Of a stretch of DNA of 64,000 bases, positions 23,862-33,321 are shown one piece after another (within the stretch, counting starts at the first letter, position 1; every line of letters starts with the position of its first letter). The stretch lies in assembly GCF_018612915.1 (NCBI RefSeq), contig NZ_JAGGRL010000003.1:1-64000 (forward strand). Reading direction: 5' to 3'. Both the position numbers and the translations under genes were made by a program. This DNA comes from Stenotrophomonas sp. ISL-67 (lineage in GTDB: Bacteria; Pseudomonadota; Gammaproteobacteria; Xanthomonadales; Xanthomonadaceae). The notes under the pieces are model-generated. The model saw nothing but the letters and a program-made list of their open reading frames with translations. It ran no database searches and was not told the origin of the DNA.

Positions 23862-24425
23862 ATGAAACGTTCCAGGACCACCGCACTGCTGCTGATGAGC
23901 GCCGCACCGCTGCTGTTCACCGCCTGCTCCAAGGATGAAGCGGTGCAGGTGCAGGAAGGGCTGTACACCTCGGTGCAGGCCTGTACCGACGCCACCGGCG
24001 ACCCCTCCAGCTGCCGCACCGCCTTTGCCGAGGCGCAGAAGCAGTCGGCCGATGCGGCCCCCAAGTACGCCTCGCGTGCCGCATGCGAAGCCGAGTACAA
24101 CGCTGAGCATTGCGTGGAACAGAAGACCTCCACCGGCCATTCGTTCATTGGGCCGATGATGATGGGCTTCTTCATGTCGCAGATGCTCAGCAACCGTGGC
24201 ACCGGCATGGCGCAGGCCCCGGCGGCCAGCCCGGCCTACCAGGACAAGGCCAAGGGCTGGGCGCGCCCGGCGCCGGGCGGCAGCGGCGGGCTGAACACCG
24301 CCAGCGGCATCGGCGCCGGCAAGGCGGGCCTGGCCCCGGTCACCAGCATCCCGAACCGTGCCGTTACCGCCAGCCGGGGTGGCTTCGGCAACACCAGCAG
24401 CAGCCGTAGCAGCTACGGCGGTTGA
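23862..24425 (+). CDS. DUF1190 (YgiB-like) lipoprotein
   Basis: A 187-aa protein. Lipobox FTAC (Cys22) follows a signal peptide. Four later cysteines in the pattern VQACTDATGDPSSCRTAF and AACEAEYNAEHCVE are the DUF1190 signature, probably forming two disulfides in the periplasm. The C-terminal 80 residues are Gly/Ser/Arg-rich low complexity. It precedes a YgiC-like gene by 4 bases, the same pairing as E. coli ygiB-ygiC. Confidence 0.82.
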   Translation: MKRSRTTALLLMSAAPLLFTACSKDEAVQVQEGLYTSVQACTDATGDPSSCRTAFAEAQKQSADAAPKYASRAACEAEYNAEHCVEQKTSTGHSFIGPMMMGFFMSQMLSNRGTGMAQAPAASPAYQDKAKGWARPAPGGSGGLNTASGIGAGKAGLAPVTSIPNRAVTASRGGFGNTSSSRSSYGG

Positions 24426-24429
24426 TGCA

Positions 24430-25608
24430 ATGAAGCGTGTGCGTATCGACGAGCGCAGCCAGTGGCGCGCTCGTGCTGCCGAATCCGGTTTCCGCTTCCA
24501 CACCATCGACGGCCTGCCGTACTGGGATGAAACCGCGTACTACGCGTTCACCCTGCGCCAGATCGAGCAGGACATCGAAGACCCCAGCGCCGAGCTGCAT
24601 GCAATGGCGATGGATCTGGTGGACGAGGTGGTACGCAGCGAACAGCTGATGGACCAGCTGGCGATTCCCGCCGCGTTCCGCGACTGGATCGCCGACAGCT
24701 GGCGCCGCCGCGAACCGCACCTGTACGGCCGGCTGGACTTTGCCTATGACGGCACCGGTCCGGCCAAGCTCTACGAACTCAACTACGACACGCCGACCTC
24801 GTTGTTCGAGGCGTCGTTCTTCCAGTGGCAGTGGCTGGAAGACCAGCGCAACCAGAACCGCCTGCCGCCGCACGCGGACCAGTTCAACGCGATCCATGAA
24901 GCGTTGGTGGAACGCTTCGGGCAGCTGTCGGCGCAGTTGCCGCCGCCGCTGTACTTCAGCGCCGTGGGCGCTTCGGAAGAAGACCAGGGCACCGTGGCCT
25001 ACCTGCGCGATTGTGCGGCCCAGGCCGGCCTGCGTGGCGAGGCGATCGCGATCGAAGACATCGGCCTGTCCGAAGACGGCCGTTTCACCGCGCTCGACGA
25101 CACCGTGATCGGCAGCCTGTTCAAGCTGTACCCGCTGGAAGACCTGATGACCGAATCGTTCGGCCAGGCGCTGCCCGGCTCGGGCGTGCAGCTGCTGGAA
25201 CCGGCATGGAAGGCGATCCTGAGCAACAAGGGCGTGCTGCCGCTGTTGTGGCAGCGCCACCACGGCCACCCGAACCTGCTGGCCGCCGCGTTCGACGACG
25301 GCAGCGCGCTGCCGGCCGGCTGGGTGCGCAAGCCGCTGTTCTCGCGCGAAGGCGCCAACGTGGCCATGCACCTGGCCGATGGCAGCTGGCAGGAAAGCGA
25401 AGGCCCATACACCGGCCCGGCGATCCGCCAGGCCGCGCACCCGCTCACCGCGTTCGACGGCGGCTACCCGCTGGTCGGCAGCTGGGTCGTGGGCGACCAC
25501 GCCTGCGGCATGGGCATCCGCGAAGACAACAGCCGGATCACCCGCGACAGTGCGCGCTTCGTGCCGCACGCGATCATCGACGAAGTCCCGACGCGCATCT
25601 ACGTCTGA
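24430..25608 (+). CDS. ygiC: glutathionylspermidine synthase-like ATP-grasp protein (YgiC type)
   Basis: A 392-aa protein; ATG 24430 lies 4 bases after the DUF1190 stop. It covers the C-terminal synthetase domain of glutathionylspermidine synthase: YELNYDTPTSLFEASFFQWQW near 117-137, LEPAWKAILSNKGVLPLLW near 257-275, and KPLFSREGANV near 300-310, an ATP-grasp binding element. There is no amidase domain. E. coli YgiC does not make glutathionylspermidine, so this is probably a peptide-type ligase of unknown substrate. Confidence 0.85.
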   Translation: MKRVRIDERSQWRARAAESGFRFHTIDGLPYWDETAYYAFTLRQIEQDIEDPSAELHAMAMDLVDEVVRSEQLMDQLAIPAAFRDWIADSWRRREPHLYGRLDFAYDGTGPAKLYELNYDTPTSLFEASFFQWQWLEDQRNQNRLPPHADQFNAIHEALVERFGQLSAQLPPPLYFSAVGASEEDQGTVAYLRDCAAQAGLRGEAIAIEDIGLSEDGRFTALDDTVIGSLFKLYPLEDLMTESFGQALPGSGVQLLEPAWKAILSNKGVLPLLWQRHHGHPNLLAAAFDDGSALPAGWVRKPLFSREGANVAMHLADGSWQESEGPYTGPAIRQAAHPLTAFDGGYPLVGSWVVGDHACGMGIREDNSRITRDSARFVPHAIIDEVPTRIYV

Positions 25609-25661
25609 GGCGGGGCTGATTGCAGGCGCTGGTCGCCTTTCCGCGATCATCGCTGGGCGCA

Positions 25662-25859
25662 GTAGGGTCGGTTCCCAAACGACCGCCGATAACACCCATC
25701 AGTGCTTTGACGCATGACCTTGGTCGGAGAGGCGCTTCCTCGGCACACGTCATGCCTGCACGTAGCCGCTCACCGTTATCGGCGGTGGATGCTCTTCCGC
25801 GTCCTGCGGCCGCACCACTTGTGCATCCATGCACGTCGTCGATCGGGACGCGACCCTAC
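25662..25859. repeat. long intergenic palindromic repeat, copy 2 (complete)
   Basis: Bounded by GTAGGGTCG (25662-25670) and its perfect inverted copy CGACCCTAC (25851-25859). Nested inside is a second perfect pair, CCGCCGATAAC (25683-25693) with GTTATCGGCGG (25775-25785). The 198-bp unit shares ordered blocks with 17336-17478. It fills the 279-base gap between the convergent ygiC-like and DUF58 genes, which contains no gene. Confidence 0.75.
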
Positions 25860-25887
25860 CGGCATGACCCCCATCGGCCGGTCATGG

Positions 25888-27186
25888 TCATAGCAACCCA
25901 TCGCGCTTCACTGCCAGGTAGCGCTCAACCAACGCTCCCGGCAGCGCATCGGCGGTAACATCCAGCACCATCACCCGATGGCTGCGCAGCGCTTCATGCG
26001 CGTCATTGCGCTGCTGCAGGTAGCGCGCGATGGCACCGGCCTGGGTGGCGTCCTGCAGCGTTTCCACCTCCTGCTCCAACGCCACGTCCAGCTCGCGCTC
26101 GCGCAGGCTGGCCACGCACACCAGGTGCTGGCGCTGCAGCAGGCGTACCGCCACCAGCAGGTCTTCGATGTCCTCATCGCGCACGTTGGTCACCAGCATC
26201 ACCAGCGAACGCCGCCGCTGGCGCAGGCTCAGTTCGGTGGCAGCAGCCAGATAGTCGGTGGCCACCGCCTGCGCCTGCAGGTCGTAGCTGGCGCGCAGCA
26301 GCGCGTCGATCGCGCCCATGCCGCGTTGCGGTGCCACCCAGCGGCTCTCGCCACCACTGGCGAACAGGCCCACGCCATCGCCTTGGCGCAGCGCCAGGTA
26401 GGACACCACCAGCGCCGCGTTGAGCACATGGTCGAAGTGCGACAGCCCACCTTCGCTGGCCATCATGCGGCGGCCGGTGTCGATCATCAGCACCAGTTGC
26501 TGGTTCTTCTCGTCCTGGTACTCACGCGAAATCAGCTTGCGCGCGCGCGAGGTGGCCTTCCAATCGATCTGGCGCAGGCTGTCGCCAATGCGGTACTCGC
26601 GCATCTGGTGGAAGTCGGTGCCCTCGCCACGGCGGCGCTTGAGGTGCGCGCCAACCAGGCGCGATGCCTGTTCGGCACTGAACAATGCGAAGCGGGTCAG
26701 CGGGGCGAAGTTGGGATACACGCGCACGGTCAGCGCCGGTGGCAGCAGCCGGCGCTGGCGCCACATCCGCCAGGGCGCATGCAGACGCAGGTGCACCCCG
26801 TCGAACACGAAGCGGCCACGCACCGTCGGGGTGACCGTGTAGTCCACGCTGCTGGCCACCAGCGGCTTGAGCGTCAACGCACGCGGCAGTCCCTGCTGCG
26901 TCCACGCCCCCGGAACCAGGTCGAACACCTCCACGCGTTGGCGGCGGCTGGATTCGAAGCGCAGCGTGGTGCGTCGCTCGACGTTCAACGCCAGGGCCTC
27001 CGGCAGTTCGCGCTGCACCGTGGGCGAGGGCTGCGCGCGCAGCCGCAGCAGGTCCACCAGTGCCAGCAGCACGATCACCGCTGCCGCCAGCCACCAGGCC
27101 CCGACCGGCAGCAGCCCGAACGCCACCGGCAGCCCGAGCAGCGCCCAGCCGACCAGCAGCACCAGCAGCAGCGGCCCTGGCCTCAT
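25888..27186 (-). CDS. DUF58 domain protein
   Basis: A 432-aa protein. Two N-terminal transmembrane helices (about 5-25 and 28-48), then a beta-rich domain and the DUF58 core GEGTDFHQMREYRIGDSLRQIDWKATSR (about 200-227), followed by a VWA-like segment (LVLMIDTGRRM) carrying a degenerate metal site. Usual partner of MoxR ATPases. Last gene of the six-gene operon; its ATG overlaps the moxR stop. Confidence 0.9.
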   Translation of the reverse strand: MRPGPLLLVLLVGWALLGLPVAFGLLPVGAWWLAAAVIVLLALVDLLRLRAQPSPTVQRELPEALALNVERRTTLRFESSRRQRVEVFDLVPGAWTQQGLPRALTLKPLVASSVDYTVTPTVRGRFVFDGVHLRLHAPWRMWRQRRLLPPALTVRVYPNFAPLTRFALFSAEQASRLVGAHLKRRRGEGTDFHQMREYRIGDSLRQIDWKATSRARKLISREYQDEKNQQLVLMIDTGRRMMASEGGLSHFDHVLNAALVVSYLALRQGDGVGLFASGGESRWVAPQRGMGAIDALLRASYDLQAQAVATDYLAAATELSLRQRRRSLVMLVTNVRDEDIEDLLVAVRLLQRQHLVCVASLRERELDVALEQEVETLQDATQAGAIARYLQQRNDAHEALRSHRVMVLDVTADALPGALVERYLAVKRDGLL

Positions 27187-28184
27187 TTGCGCGGTGCTTC
27201 CACCTTGGCCAGCAGCGCGGTCAACGCATCGTCGGCCGATTGGCCTTCGATCTGCAGTTCCGGCGCCAGCGCGATGCGGTGGCGCAGCGCCGGGCGGGCC
27301 ACGTCGCGCACGTCGTCGGGTGTAACGAAGTCGCGGCCGGCCAGCACCGCCTGCGCACGCGCCGCGCGTACCAACGCAATGCTGCCGCGTGGGCCGGCGC
27401 CCAGCGCGATGCCGGGGAAGGTACGGGTGGCGGCAACAATCCGCACCGCGTAGTCCACCACTTCCGGGTCGACCGTGATCGAAGCGGTGGCCTGCTGCAG
27501 CGCGATCACCTCGGCACCATTGAGCACGCGCGGCACCTGCGACAGGTCGAAGTCCGCTGCGCTGCGGCCGGTGGTGATCGCATCCACCATGCGCTTTTCA
27601 TCGTCCAGCGCCGGGTAATCGATGATCACCTTGAGCAGGAAGCGGTCCAGCTGCGCTTCGGGCAGCGGGTAGGTGCCTTCCTGCTCCACCGGGTTCTGCG
27701 TGGCCAGCGTCAGGAACGGCGGGGTCAGTGCGAAGGCCTTGCCTTCGATGGTGACCTGGCCTTCCTGCATCACTTCGAGCAGGGCCGACTGGGTCTTGGC
27801 CGGGGCGCGGTTGATTTCATCGGCCAGCAGCAGGTTGGTGAACACCGGGCCGCGACGGATCTTGAAGCTCTCCGACTTCGGGTCGTACACCGCGTGGCCG
27901 CTGACATCGCTGGGCATCAGGTCGGGGGTGAACTGCACGCGGCCGTAGTCCAGCTCCAGCGCCTGCGCCAGCGCGCGCACCAGCAGGGTCTTGCCCAGCC
28001 CGGGCACGCCTTCGATCAGCACATGGCCACCGGCCAGCAGTGCGATCAGGATCTGGTCGAGCACTTCGGGCTGGCCGATGAAGGCGCGGCCCACGGCGTC
28101 GCGCACGGCATCAACACGTTCGGCCAGGCGCTGGCCGGTCAGCGCGGGCGGGGACAACGGCGGCGGAGCGGTGGGCTCGGTCAT
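27183..28184 (-). CDS. MoxR-family AAA+ ATPase
   Basis: A 333-aa ATPase. Walker A EGVPGLGKT (about 57-65), Walker B LLADEINRAPAKTQSALLE (about 117-135), sensor 1 LATQNPVEQEGTYPLPEAQLDRF, and the C-terminal lid. MoxR proteins act as chaperones that insert cofactors or help assemble complexes with VWA/DUF58 partners, as here. The ATG overlaps the upstream stop. Confidence 0.95.
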   Translation of the reverse strand: MTEPTAPPPLSPPALTGQRLAERVDAVRDAVGRAFIGQPEVLDQILIALLAGGHVLIEGVPGLGKTLLVRALAQALELDYGRVQFTPDLMPSDVSGHAVYDPKSESFKIRRGPVFTNLLLADEINRAPAKTQSALLEVMQEGQVTIEGKAFALTPPFLTLATQNPVEQEGTYPLPEAQLDRFLLKVIIDYPALDDEKRMVDAITTGRSAADFDLSQVPRVLNGAEVIALQQATASITVDPEVVDYAVRIVAATRTFPGIALGAGPRGSIALVRAARAQAVLAGRDFVTPDDVRDVARPALRHRIALAPELQIEGQSADDALTALLAKVEAPRK

Positions 28185-29356
28185 AGCAGGTTTCTCATCT
28201 GGATCAGCAGGCGGATGCGGTCACGCAGGGCCGCGACATCCTTCGATGGCGGTACCTGCAGGGCGGTCTGGACACGGGAATGCGGCCACTGCAGCAGGCT
28301 GGCGATGGCATGCACCTGCGCCTCGCCGCTGAGTGCGGCAGCGGTCGGTGCGCGCCGCCGCAGCCGGGCCAGGAACGCGCGGCGGGTGGCGTCGTACAAC
28401 AGCGGTGCCTTGCCATAGCGCAGCAGGTGTTCGCCGCTGGCACGCACGTGTTCAAGCAGCGAGCGGCGTTCGGTGGCCGGCGCCGGCAGCAGGCTGCCCA
28501 GCCGCTGCGCGCGTTGCCACAGCCACGCCAGCAGGGCCAGCAGCAACGGCACCCACACCGGCCACCCCTGGTAGAAGATGCGCGACCACAGGGTGGGCGG
28601 GCGCGAGCCGTAGATCAACCACACCGTGCCTTCAGCGTAATTCGGGTCGAGCACATGGCGGGTCAGGTCGCGGTGGGCGATGTCGTGCAGGCCGTCGGCC
28701 AGGCTGCCTTTGGGGTCCGCGGCATCGAAGGTGCGCGGGGTACCTTTCAGGAACTCCATGTCCGACAGCACGTCGACCGTGCCATTGCCCTTGCGCAGCC
28801 GCACGAACACCAGCCCATCGTCATCGCCCCATTCGCGCTCCACGCGAACACCGTCAGGTACCCCCACACCGAAGCGGCGGCCACCGCAGAACTCGGCATG
28901 GCCCGGGTCGTCGACAATGTGAAACGCCTTGCAGGCGCTGTCGTAGTACCCGGTATCCACGCCCAGCGCATCCAGCAGCGGGCCCTGCGGTGCGTCTTCG
29001 TCCTTGAACAGCGGCGGCGTGCGCAGCAGCAGGTGGCCACCCTGGCCCACCCACTCGAGCAGGGCCTGCGCGGTGGGCGCGGGCACATCGGCGTTGTCCT
29101 GCAGCAGCACCACGGTGTCGGCTGGCTTGAGCTGCATGCGGGGCAGGTCGATGCGCGGACTGGAATGCACGGTGATGCCGTCGGCACGCAGCGCCTGGCC
29201 CAGCACGTACAGCGGGTTGTAGCTGGCTTCGCCCTGTGGCGGCAGGTGCTCGGTAGTGGTCACACGCTCATGGCTGCGTAGGAACAGGATCGCCAATGGC
29301 ACGCCCAGCACCAGCATCACGCCCAGTACCATCAACCCGCGCAGACGGGCACTCAT
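28181..29356 (-). CDS. DUF4350 domain membrane protein
   Basis: A 391-aa protein, started at ATG 29356 because it overlaps the upstream stop (ATGA). One N-terminal helix (about 8-26), a periplasmic domain of about 230 residues containing the DUF4350 core with its DTVVLLQDN and GGHLLLRTPP stretches, a second helix (about 260-282), then a cytoplasmic helical tail. Function unknown; conserved in MoxR operons. Confidence 0.8.
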   Translation of the reverse strand: MSARLRGLMVLGVMLVLGVPLAILFLRSHERVTTTEHLPPQGEASYNPLYVLGQALRADGITVHSSPRIDLPRMQLKPADTVVLLQDNADVPAPTAQALLEWVGQGGHLLLRTPPLFKDEDAPQGPLLDALGVDTGYYDSACKAFHIVDDPGHAEFCGGRRFGVGVPDGVRVEREWGDDDGLVFVRLRKGNGTVDVLSDMEFLKGTPRTFDAADPKGSLADGLHDIAHRDLTRHVLDPNYAEGTVWLIYGSRPPTLWSRIFYQGWPVWVPLLLALLAWLWQRAQRLGSLLPAPATERRSLLEHVRASGEHLLRYGKAPLLYDATRRAFLARLRRRAPTAAALSGEAQVHAIASLLQWPHSRVQTALQVPPSKDVAALRDRIRLLIQMRNLL

Positions 29357-30945
29357 GCGCGCCACCGGAACTGCGTCTGCAGGGTGGTGGCCAGGTCCTC
29401 GAAGTCTTCCGGCTCGGGCAGGCGCCCGGCGTAGGCGGCGTACTGCCAGACCCGCACGATGCGGGCGAACAGCGTGCGGTCAGCCTCGACCGGCATGCGC
29501 CGCGACGCACGCAGGCACTGTGCTTCGGTCGCGCCCGGTGGCAGTACCACCTCGGCGCGTTCGCTCATCGATTCCACGCTGGCCCGGTACAACAGTGCCA
29601 GCGCCTGGCGCGGTCGGCCCTGCTGCCACAGGTCGCGGGCGCGCGCGGCCGGATCCGGCGGAATCACCTCGGGTAGCTCCACTGCTTCCTCGACCACCGG
29701 ATCGGTTGGCCTGCGCCGCCTCACGCCGGTACCGCGCAGCCAGCGCAGCCACCACGGTGCGGTAGCGATCAGCCCCAGCACCAGCAGGCCGACCAGGCCC
29801 CACAAGATCCATTCGGCGATCTGCGCAGGCAGGCGCGGCCCGCGCCCGAACGGATTGCGGTCCTTGTCCGCATCGTCCTTCTTCTTGTTTTTCTCGGCGT
29901 CGCTCAGGGTGCGCTCCCAGCGCTTCACGTCGCGGGTGGGCGTCACCAGCGGATCTTCGTAGGCGCGCTGCACGGCCTGGCGGAAGCCGGCGGTGTCCGG
30001 CGTGCCGCCGAAGATCACCGCCGGGGTATTGGACGGGTCGTCGGCGGGCACCGCGTCGGGCTCGTCTTCTTCGTCGTCATCCGTGTCAGTGGGTGCGGCG
30101 CAGCTCGGCGCCTGCGCAGGCTCTTCCGCACGCAGCCCACCCATCGGCCAGCACAGCACCAGCGCCAGCACCAGCAGCGGCGCGGCCTGCTGCAGCCGAT
30201 CGCGCATGCGACGGAACGCGATCTCCACGTCCCAGGCTTCCATTTCCGTGCGGCGGTTGAGGTACAGGGCGAAACCGGCACCGGCATGGAACGGCCCGAT
30301 CAACGTAGCGGCCAGCCAGAACAGGGCATTCACCCCCAGTTTTGCCCACGCCGGCATGTTCTCGCGCACCATCTCCCACGCCGCCCGCCACGAATCGGAC
30401 AGCAGTTCCAAGGGCACGAACAGGAAGATCGCCGCGATGCAGCCGCTGACGATCACCAGTTCGAACACCATGCACATCAGGGTAAGCAGCACGGCATGCC
30501 CGAACGTGCCGCTGAGCACGGCGCGGCGGCGCACGCTGCGCTGTGCAGCATCGCTGCCTTCAAGCAGGTTCACCGGCAGCAGCAGCGAACGGAACGGGCT
30601 GAAACGACGCCAGCCCAGGTAGCCCCAGAACCCGCTCCAGCCCCAGTGCCGCTGCGCGCGCAAGGTCTGCAGTGGACGCGGTTCGTCGCCGAACACGCCG
30701 CGCGAGATCACATACAGCGCGATCCGGTCCGGAACCGGCTTCAGCCACCACATCGCCAGCCAGGCCCAGCCGAACGCATCGGCCCACCACGCGGCGGCAT
30801 TGATCAAGACGAACAACGGCAGCGACACGGCGATCAGCGGCAGCCAGATCGCCCGCGCGTGCCGACGAACCAAGGCGGTCCCCAGCTCCATCGCTTCCCA
30901 TTCGGAACGCGCGCGCAGGGTGACGTTGAGCTGGTCAATCCGCAT
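29353..30945 (-). CDS. DUF4129 domain membrane protein
   Basis: A 530-aa membrane protein, started at ATG 30945, which overlaps the spoIIM-like stop by 11 bases. Several helices occupy the first 290 residues. An acidic stretch (TDTDDDEEDEPDAVP) and a Lys/Asp-rich linker follow. After one more helix (about 390-412), the C-terminal DUF4129 region (RARDLWQQGRPRQALALLYRA and the final YAGRLPEPEDFEDL) resembles a protease-like accessory domain. Cotranscribed with moxR. Confidence 0.82.
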   Translation of the reverse strand: MRIDQLNVTLRARSEWEAMELGTALVRRHARAIWLPLIAVSLPLFVLINAAAWWADAFGWAWLAMWWLKPVPDRIALYVISRGVFGDEPRPLQTLRAQRHWGWSGFWGYLGWRRFSPFRSLLLPVNLLEGSDAAQRSVRRRAVLSGTFGHAVLLTLMCMVFELVIVSGCIAAIFLFVPLELLSDSWRAAWEMVRENMPAWAKLGVNALFWLAATLIGPFHAGAGFALYLNRRTEMEAWDVEIAFRRMRDRLQQAAPLLVLALVLCWPMGGLRAEEPAQAPSCAAPTDTDDDEEDEPDAVPADDPSNTPAVIFGGTPDTAGFRQAVQRAYEDPLVTPTRDVKRWERTLSDAEKNKKKDDADKDRNPFGRGPRLPAQIAEWILWGLVGLLVLGLIATAPWWLRWLRGTGVRRRRPTDPVVEEAVELPEVIPPDPAARARDLWQQGRPRQALALLYRASVESMSERAEVVLPPGATEAQCLRASRRMPVEADRTLFARIVRVWQYAAYAGRLPEPEDFEDLATTLQTQFRWRA

Positions 30946-31927
30946 GACCGCCCCCCCGCCCACCGCGCCACAGCCACACGAACACCAGTGTCCACAGCAC
31001 GGCGGCCACGCTGTACTTGCCCCACGCGGGCACTGCCGCAATGGAGGACCAGAATGCCTCGATGAAGGCGGCCACCAGCAGCATCGCCGCTACCCCCAGG
31101 CACAGCCGGGCGCCGATGGTCCCGCCTTCCACCAGCGCATCGATGCGCCGGCGCCGACCGGGCGCCAGCAGCTTCATGCCCAGTTGCAGGCCGGCACCAC
31201 CGGCGATGACGATGGCGGTGAGTTCGAATGCGCCATGGCCGACCACGAAGCGCCAGAACGGGTCGCCGTGACCGATGTGCTGCAGGTGGCCGGCCGCCGC
31301 GCCAATGGTGAGCCCATTGAACAGCAGCACCAGCACCGTGCCCAGGCCGGCCAGCAGCCCGCTGGCGAACGTACGCAGGCCGATGCTGATGTTGTTCATG
31401 ATGTAGTAGCCGAACATCATCCAGTCCGTGCCGCTGTCGCGGCCCAGGTTCGGCGAGGCCGGGTTGTACATGCGCTCCAGCGAGGCGATCGCGCTGTTGT
31501 CCATCAGCATGTGGATCACATCCGGGTGCCACTGGATCACCGCGAAACTGCCCACCAGCGGCAGCACGAACAGCGCTGTCGCCACCCACATGCTGCGCGC
31601 CTGGCTGCGCACCAACTGCGGGAAATCGGCCAGCAGGAATTCCAGTGCACGGCGCCAGCGAGGGGCCGGCGTGCGGTACAGCAGGCCATGGCCCTGCTGC
31701 ATCAGCAACTGCAGGCGTGCCACCAGCTGCGGGCTGTAGCCGCGCTTGCGGGCAAGCGCCAGCTGCTGGCACAGACGGCGATAGTGTTGAGGGATGTCTT
31801 CATCGTTGAGCGCGGACGGGTCCGGCGAGCGGCGGGCATGCCGCGGCCGGTCACCGCGCAGCGCCAGCCATCGCTCCAGCGCCTGCCATTCGGCCTGGTA
31901 CCGGGTAACGAACTGTTCCTGCCTCAT
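30935..31927 (-). CDS. SpoIIM/DUF95-like membrane protein
   Basis: A 330-aa protein with five or six transmembrane helices in the last 220 residues and a soluble helical N-terminus of about 100. NNISIGLRTFASGLLAGLGT, FNGLTIGAAAGH and VVGHGAFELTAIVIAGGAGL are stage II sporulation protein M-family motifs. In this non-sporulating organism the family usually accompanies MoxR and RDD proteins. ATGA overlap with the RDD gene. Confidence 0.85.
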   Translation of the reverse strand: MRQEQFVTRYQAEWQALERWLALRGDRPRHARRSPDPSALNDEDIPQHYRRLCQQLALARKRGYSPQLVARLQLLMQQGHGLLYRTPAPRWRRALEFLLADFPQLVRSQARSMWVATALFVLPLVGSFAVIQWHPDVIHMLMDNSAIASLERMYNPASPNLGRDSGTDWMMFGYYIMNNISIGLRTFASGLLAGLGTVLVLLFNGLTIGAAAGHLQHIGHGDPFWRFVVGHGAFELTAIVIAGGAGLQLGMKLLAPGRRRRIDALVEGGTIGARLCLGVAAMLLVAAFIEAFWSSIAAVPAWGKYSVAAVLWTLVFVWLWRGGRGGGHAD

Positions 31928-32613
31928 CGGCGCCCCAGCAGCCAGTTGGCCATGGCATACAGGCGCAGCACGCCGACCTGGCCCTGGCCACCGCTGATCG
32001 GCGCGGCCACCGCCGCCAGCTCCTGTTGGCGCGGGCCGGACAGGCGCGGTGCACGCTCGGCGAATGCGATGATGGCCGCCTGTTCGGCCGGCTGAAGGGG
32101 CTGCGGCGGCGCAAGCACGGTATCGATGGCCACGCTGGCCGACCACGGCCGGCCACTGTCATGCACCACCACGGTGCCGGCGACCAGGTCGCCCAAGCGC
32201 CGGCCATTGCGATCGAGCAGGCACGACAGCAACCCCAACGCATAGCCAAATGGCAGCATGTCCACGGTACGCAGCAGGTTGCGGGTGATGGAGGCCATCC
32301 AGCCGATCGGCGCGCCGTCCTGGGCCACCACACGCAGGTTCATCACCCGCTTGCCCACGGTACGGCCCCAGCAGGCCTCCTGCACGATGGTGTACGCCCA
32401 CATCAACAGGAACATCAGGCCGAGATAGAGGCCCTGGCCAAATTCACCCAGCACGGCGAGCGGAATGCTCAGCAGCAGCAGCGCCGCCACGCGGATGACG
32501 AAGTCGATGCCCCACGCCAGCGCACGCGGCACCGGCCCGGCTGCCGGCAGGTGCAGCGGCACGCCTTCGGGCGTGATTACCTCACGGTAGGTATCCAGCA
32601 TCGGCGCGCTCAT
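31924..32613 (-). CDS. RDD-family membrane protein
   Basis: A 229-aa protein, first of the six-gene operon. Start at ATG 32613; GGAAGG lies upstream, and a second ATG four codons on is possible. The RDD domain shows RALAWGIDFVIR (its Arg-Asp), GRTVGKRVMNLRVV and LLDRNGRRLGDLVAGTVVV. Three hydrophobic helices. Related proteins have been linked to small-molecule or sodium export; here the role is probably membrane support for the MoxR system. Confidence 0.85.
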   Translation of the reverse strand: MSAPMLDTYREVITPEGVPLHLPAAGPVPRALAWGIDFVIRVAALLLLSIPLAVLGEFGQGLYLGLMFLLMWAYTIVQEACWGRTVGKRVMNLRVVAQDGAPIGWMASITRNLLRTVDMLPFGYALGLLSCLLDRNGRRLGDLVAGTVVVHDSGRPWSASVAIDTVLAPPQPLQPAEQAAIIAFAERAPRLSGPRQQELAAVAAPISGGQGQVGVLRLYAMANWLLGRR

Positions 32614-32698
32614 GCGCGCACACGGCCTTCCAACGGCATGCGGTTCTCGACGGCTTCCTGGGTCGGATGTCGACTTTACCGTGTGCACAAGGCAACGG

Positions 32699-32725
32699 GT
32701 AGAGCCACCCCCTGCGTGGCTGCGC
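32699..32725 (+). repeat. SMAG-like palindrome
   Basis: GTAG followed by AGCCAC and GTGGCT with a C-rich loop, in the spacer between the carbonic-anhydrase-like gene and the RDD operon. Confidence 0.6.
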
Positions 32726-32739
32726 GGTGCCGGGGGCGG

Positions 32740-33273
32740 TCACATCCCAAGGTACTTGTCCTTCAACCGCACGTAGTGATCGGCGGAATAGTGCAGCGAC
32801 TCGATCTCCTGCGCGCTCAGCGAACGCACCGGCCGCGCAGGGTTGCCCACCCACAGTTCCCCTTCGCCCACCACCTTGCCCGGTCCGATCACCGCGCCGG
32901 CCCCGACAAAGCTGTGCCGGCTTACCGTGGCGCCATCCAGGATGCAGGCCCCCATCCCGATCAGGCTGTACTCGCCGATCGTGCAGGCATGGATGATGGT
33001 GCCGTGGCCCACGGTGACCCCTTCGCCGATCAGCGTAGGGTAGCCACCCTTGTTGTAGGGGCTGTGGTGGCTGACATGGATGATGGTGCCATCCTGGATG
33101 TTGCTGCGCGCCCCGATCCGCACGTGGTTGACGTCGCCGCGGATCACCGTGCCCGGCCACACCGAGACATCGTCACCCAACACCACGTCACCGATGATCG
33201 TGCAGGCCGGGTCGATGTAGGCGCGTTCACCGACGACGGGGAAGGTGTCCAGGAAGGGACGAAGAGGGGACAT
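32740..33273 (-). CDS. yrdA: gamma-class carbonic anhydrase-like protein (YrdA type)
   Basis: A 177-aa left-handed beta-helix protein, started at ATG 33273. Hexapeptide repeats run from about 28 to 150. The three zinc-type histidines are expected in IIHVSHHSPYN and VGHGTIIHACTIG, which are intact, as are the Arg/Asp of VIRGDVNHVRIG. Typical YrdA/PaaY-type gamma-carbonic anhydrase fold; real activity varies in the family. Confidence 0.88.
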   Translation of the reverse strand: MSPLRPFLDTFPVVGERAYIDPACTIIGDVVLGDDVSVWPGTVIRGDVNHVRIGARSNIQDGTIIHVSHHSPYNKGGYPTLIGEGVTVGHGTIIHACTIGEYSLIGMGACILDGATVSRHSFVGAGAVIGPGKVVGEGELWVGNPARPVRSLSAQEIESLHYSADHYVRLKDKYLGM

Positions 33274-33321
33274 GGGGATTCCGGCAGGGGTAGGGGGTAT
33301 GACGGCTGCGGATGCATTGCA

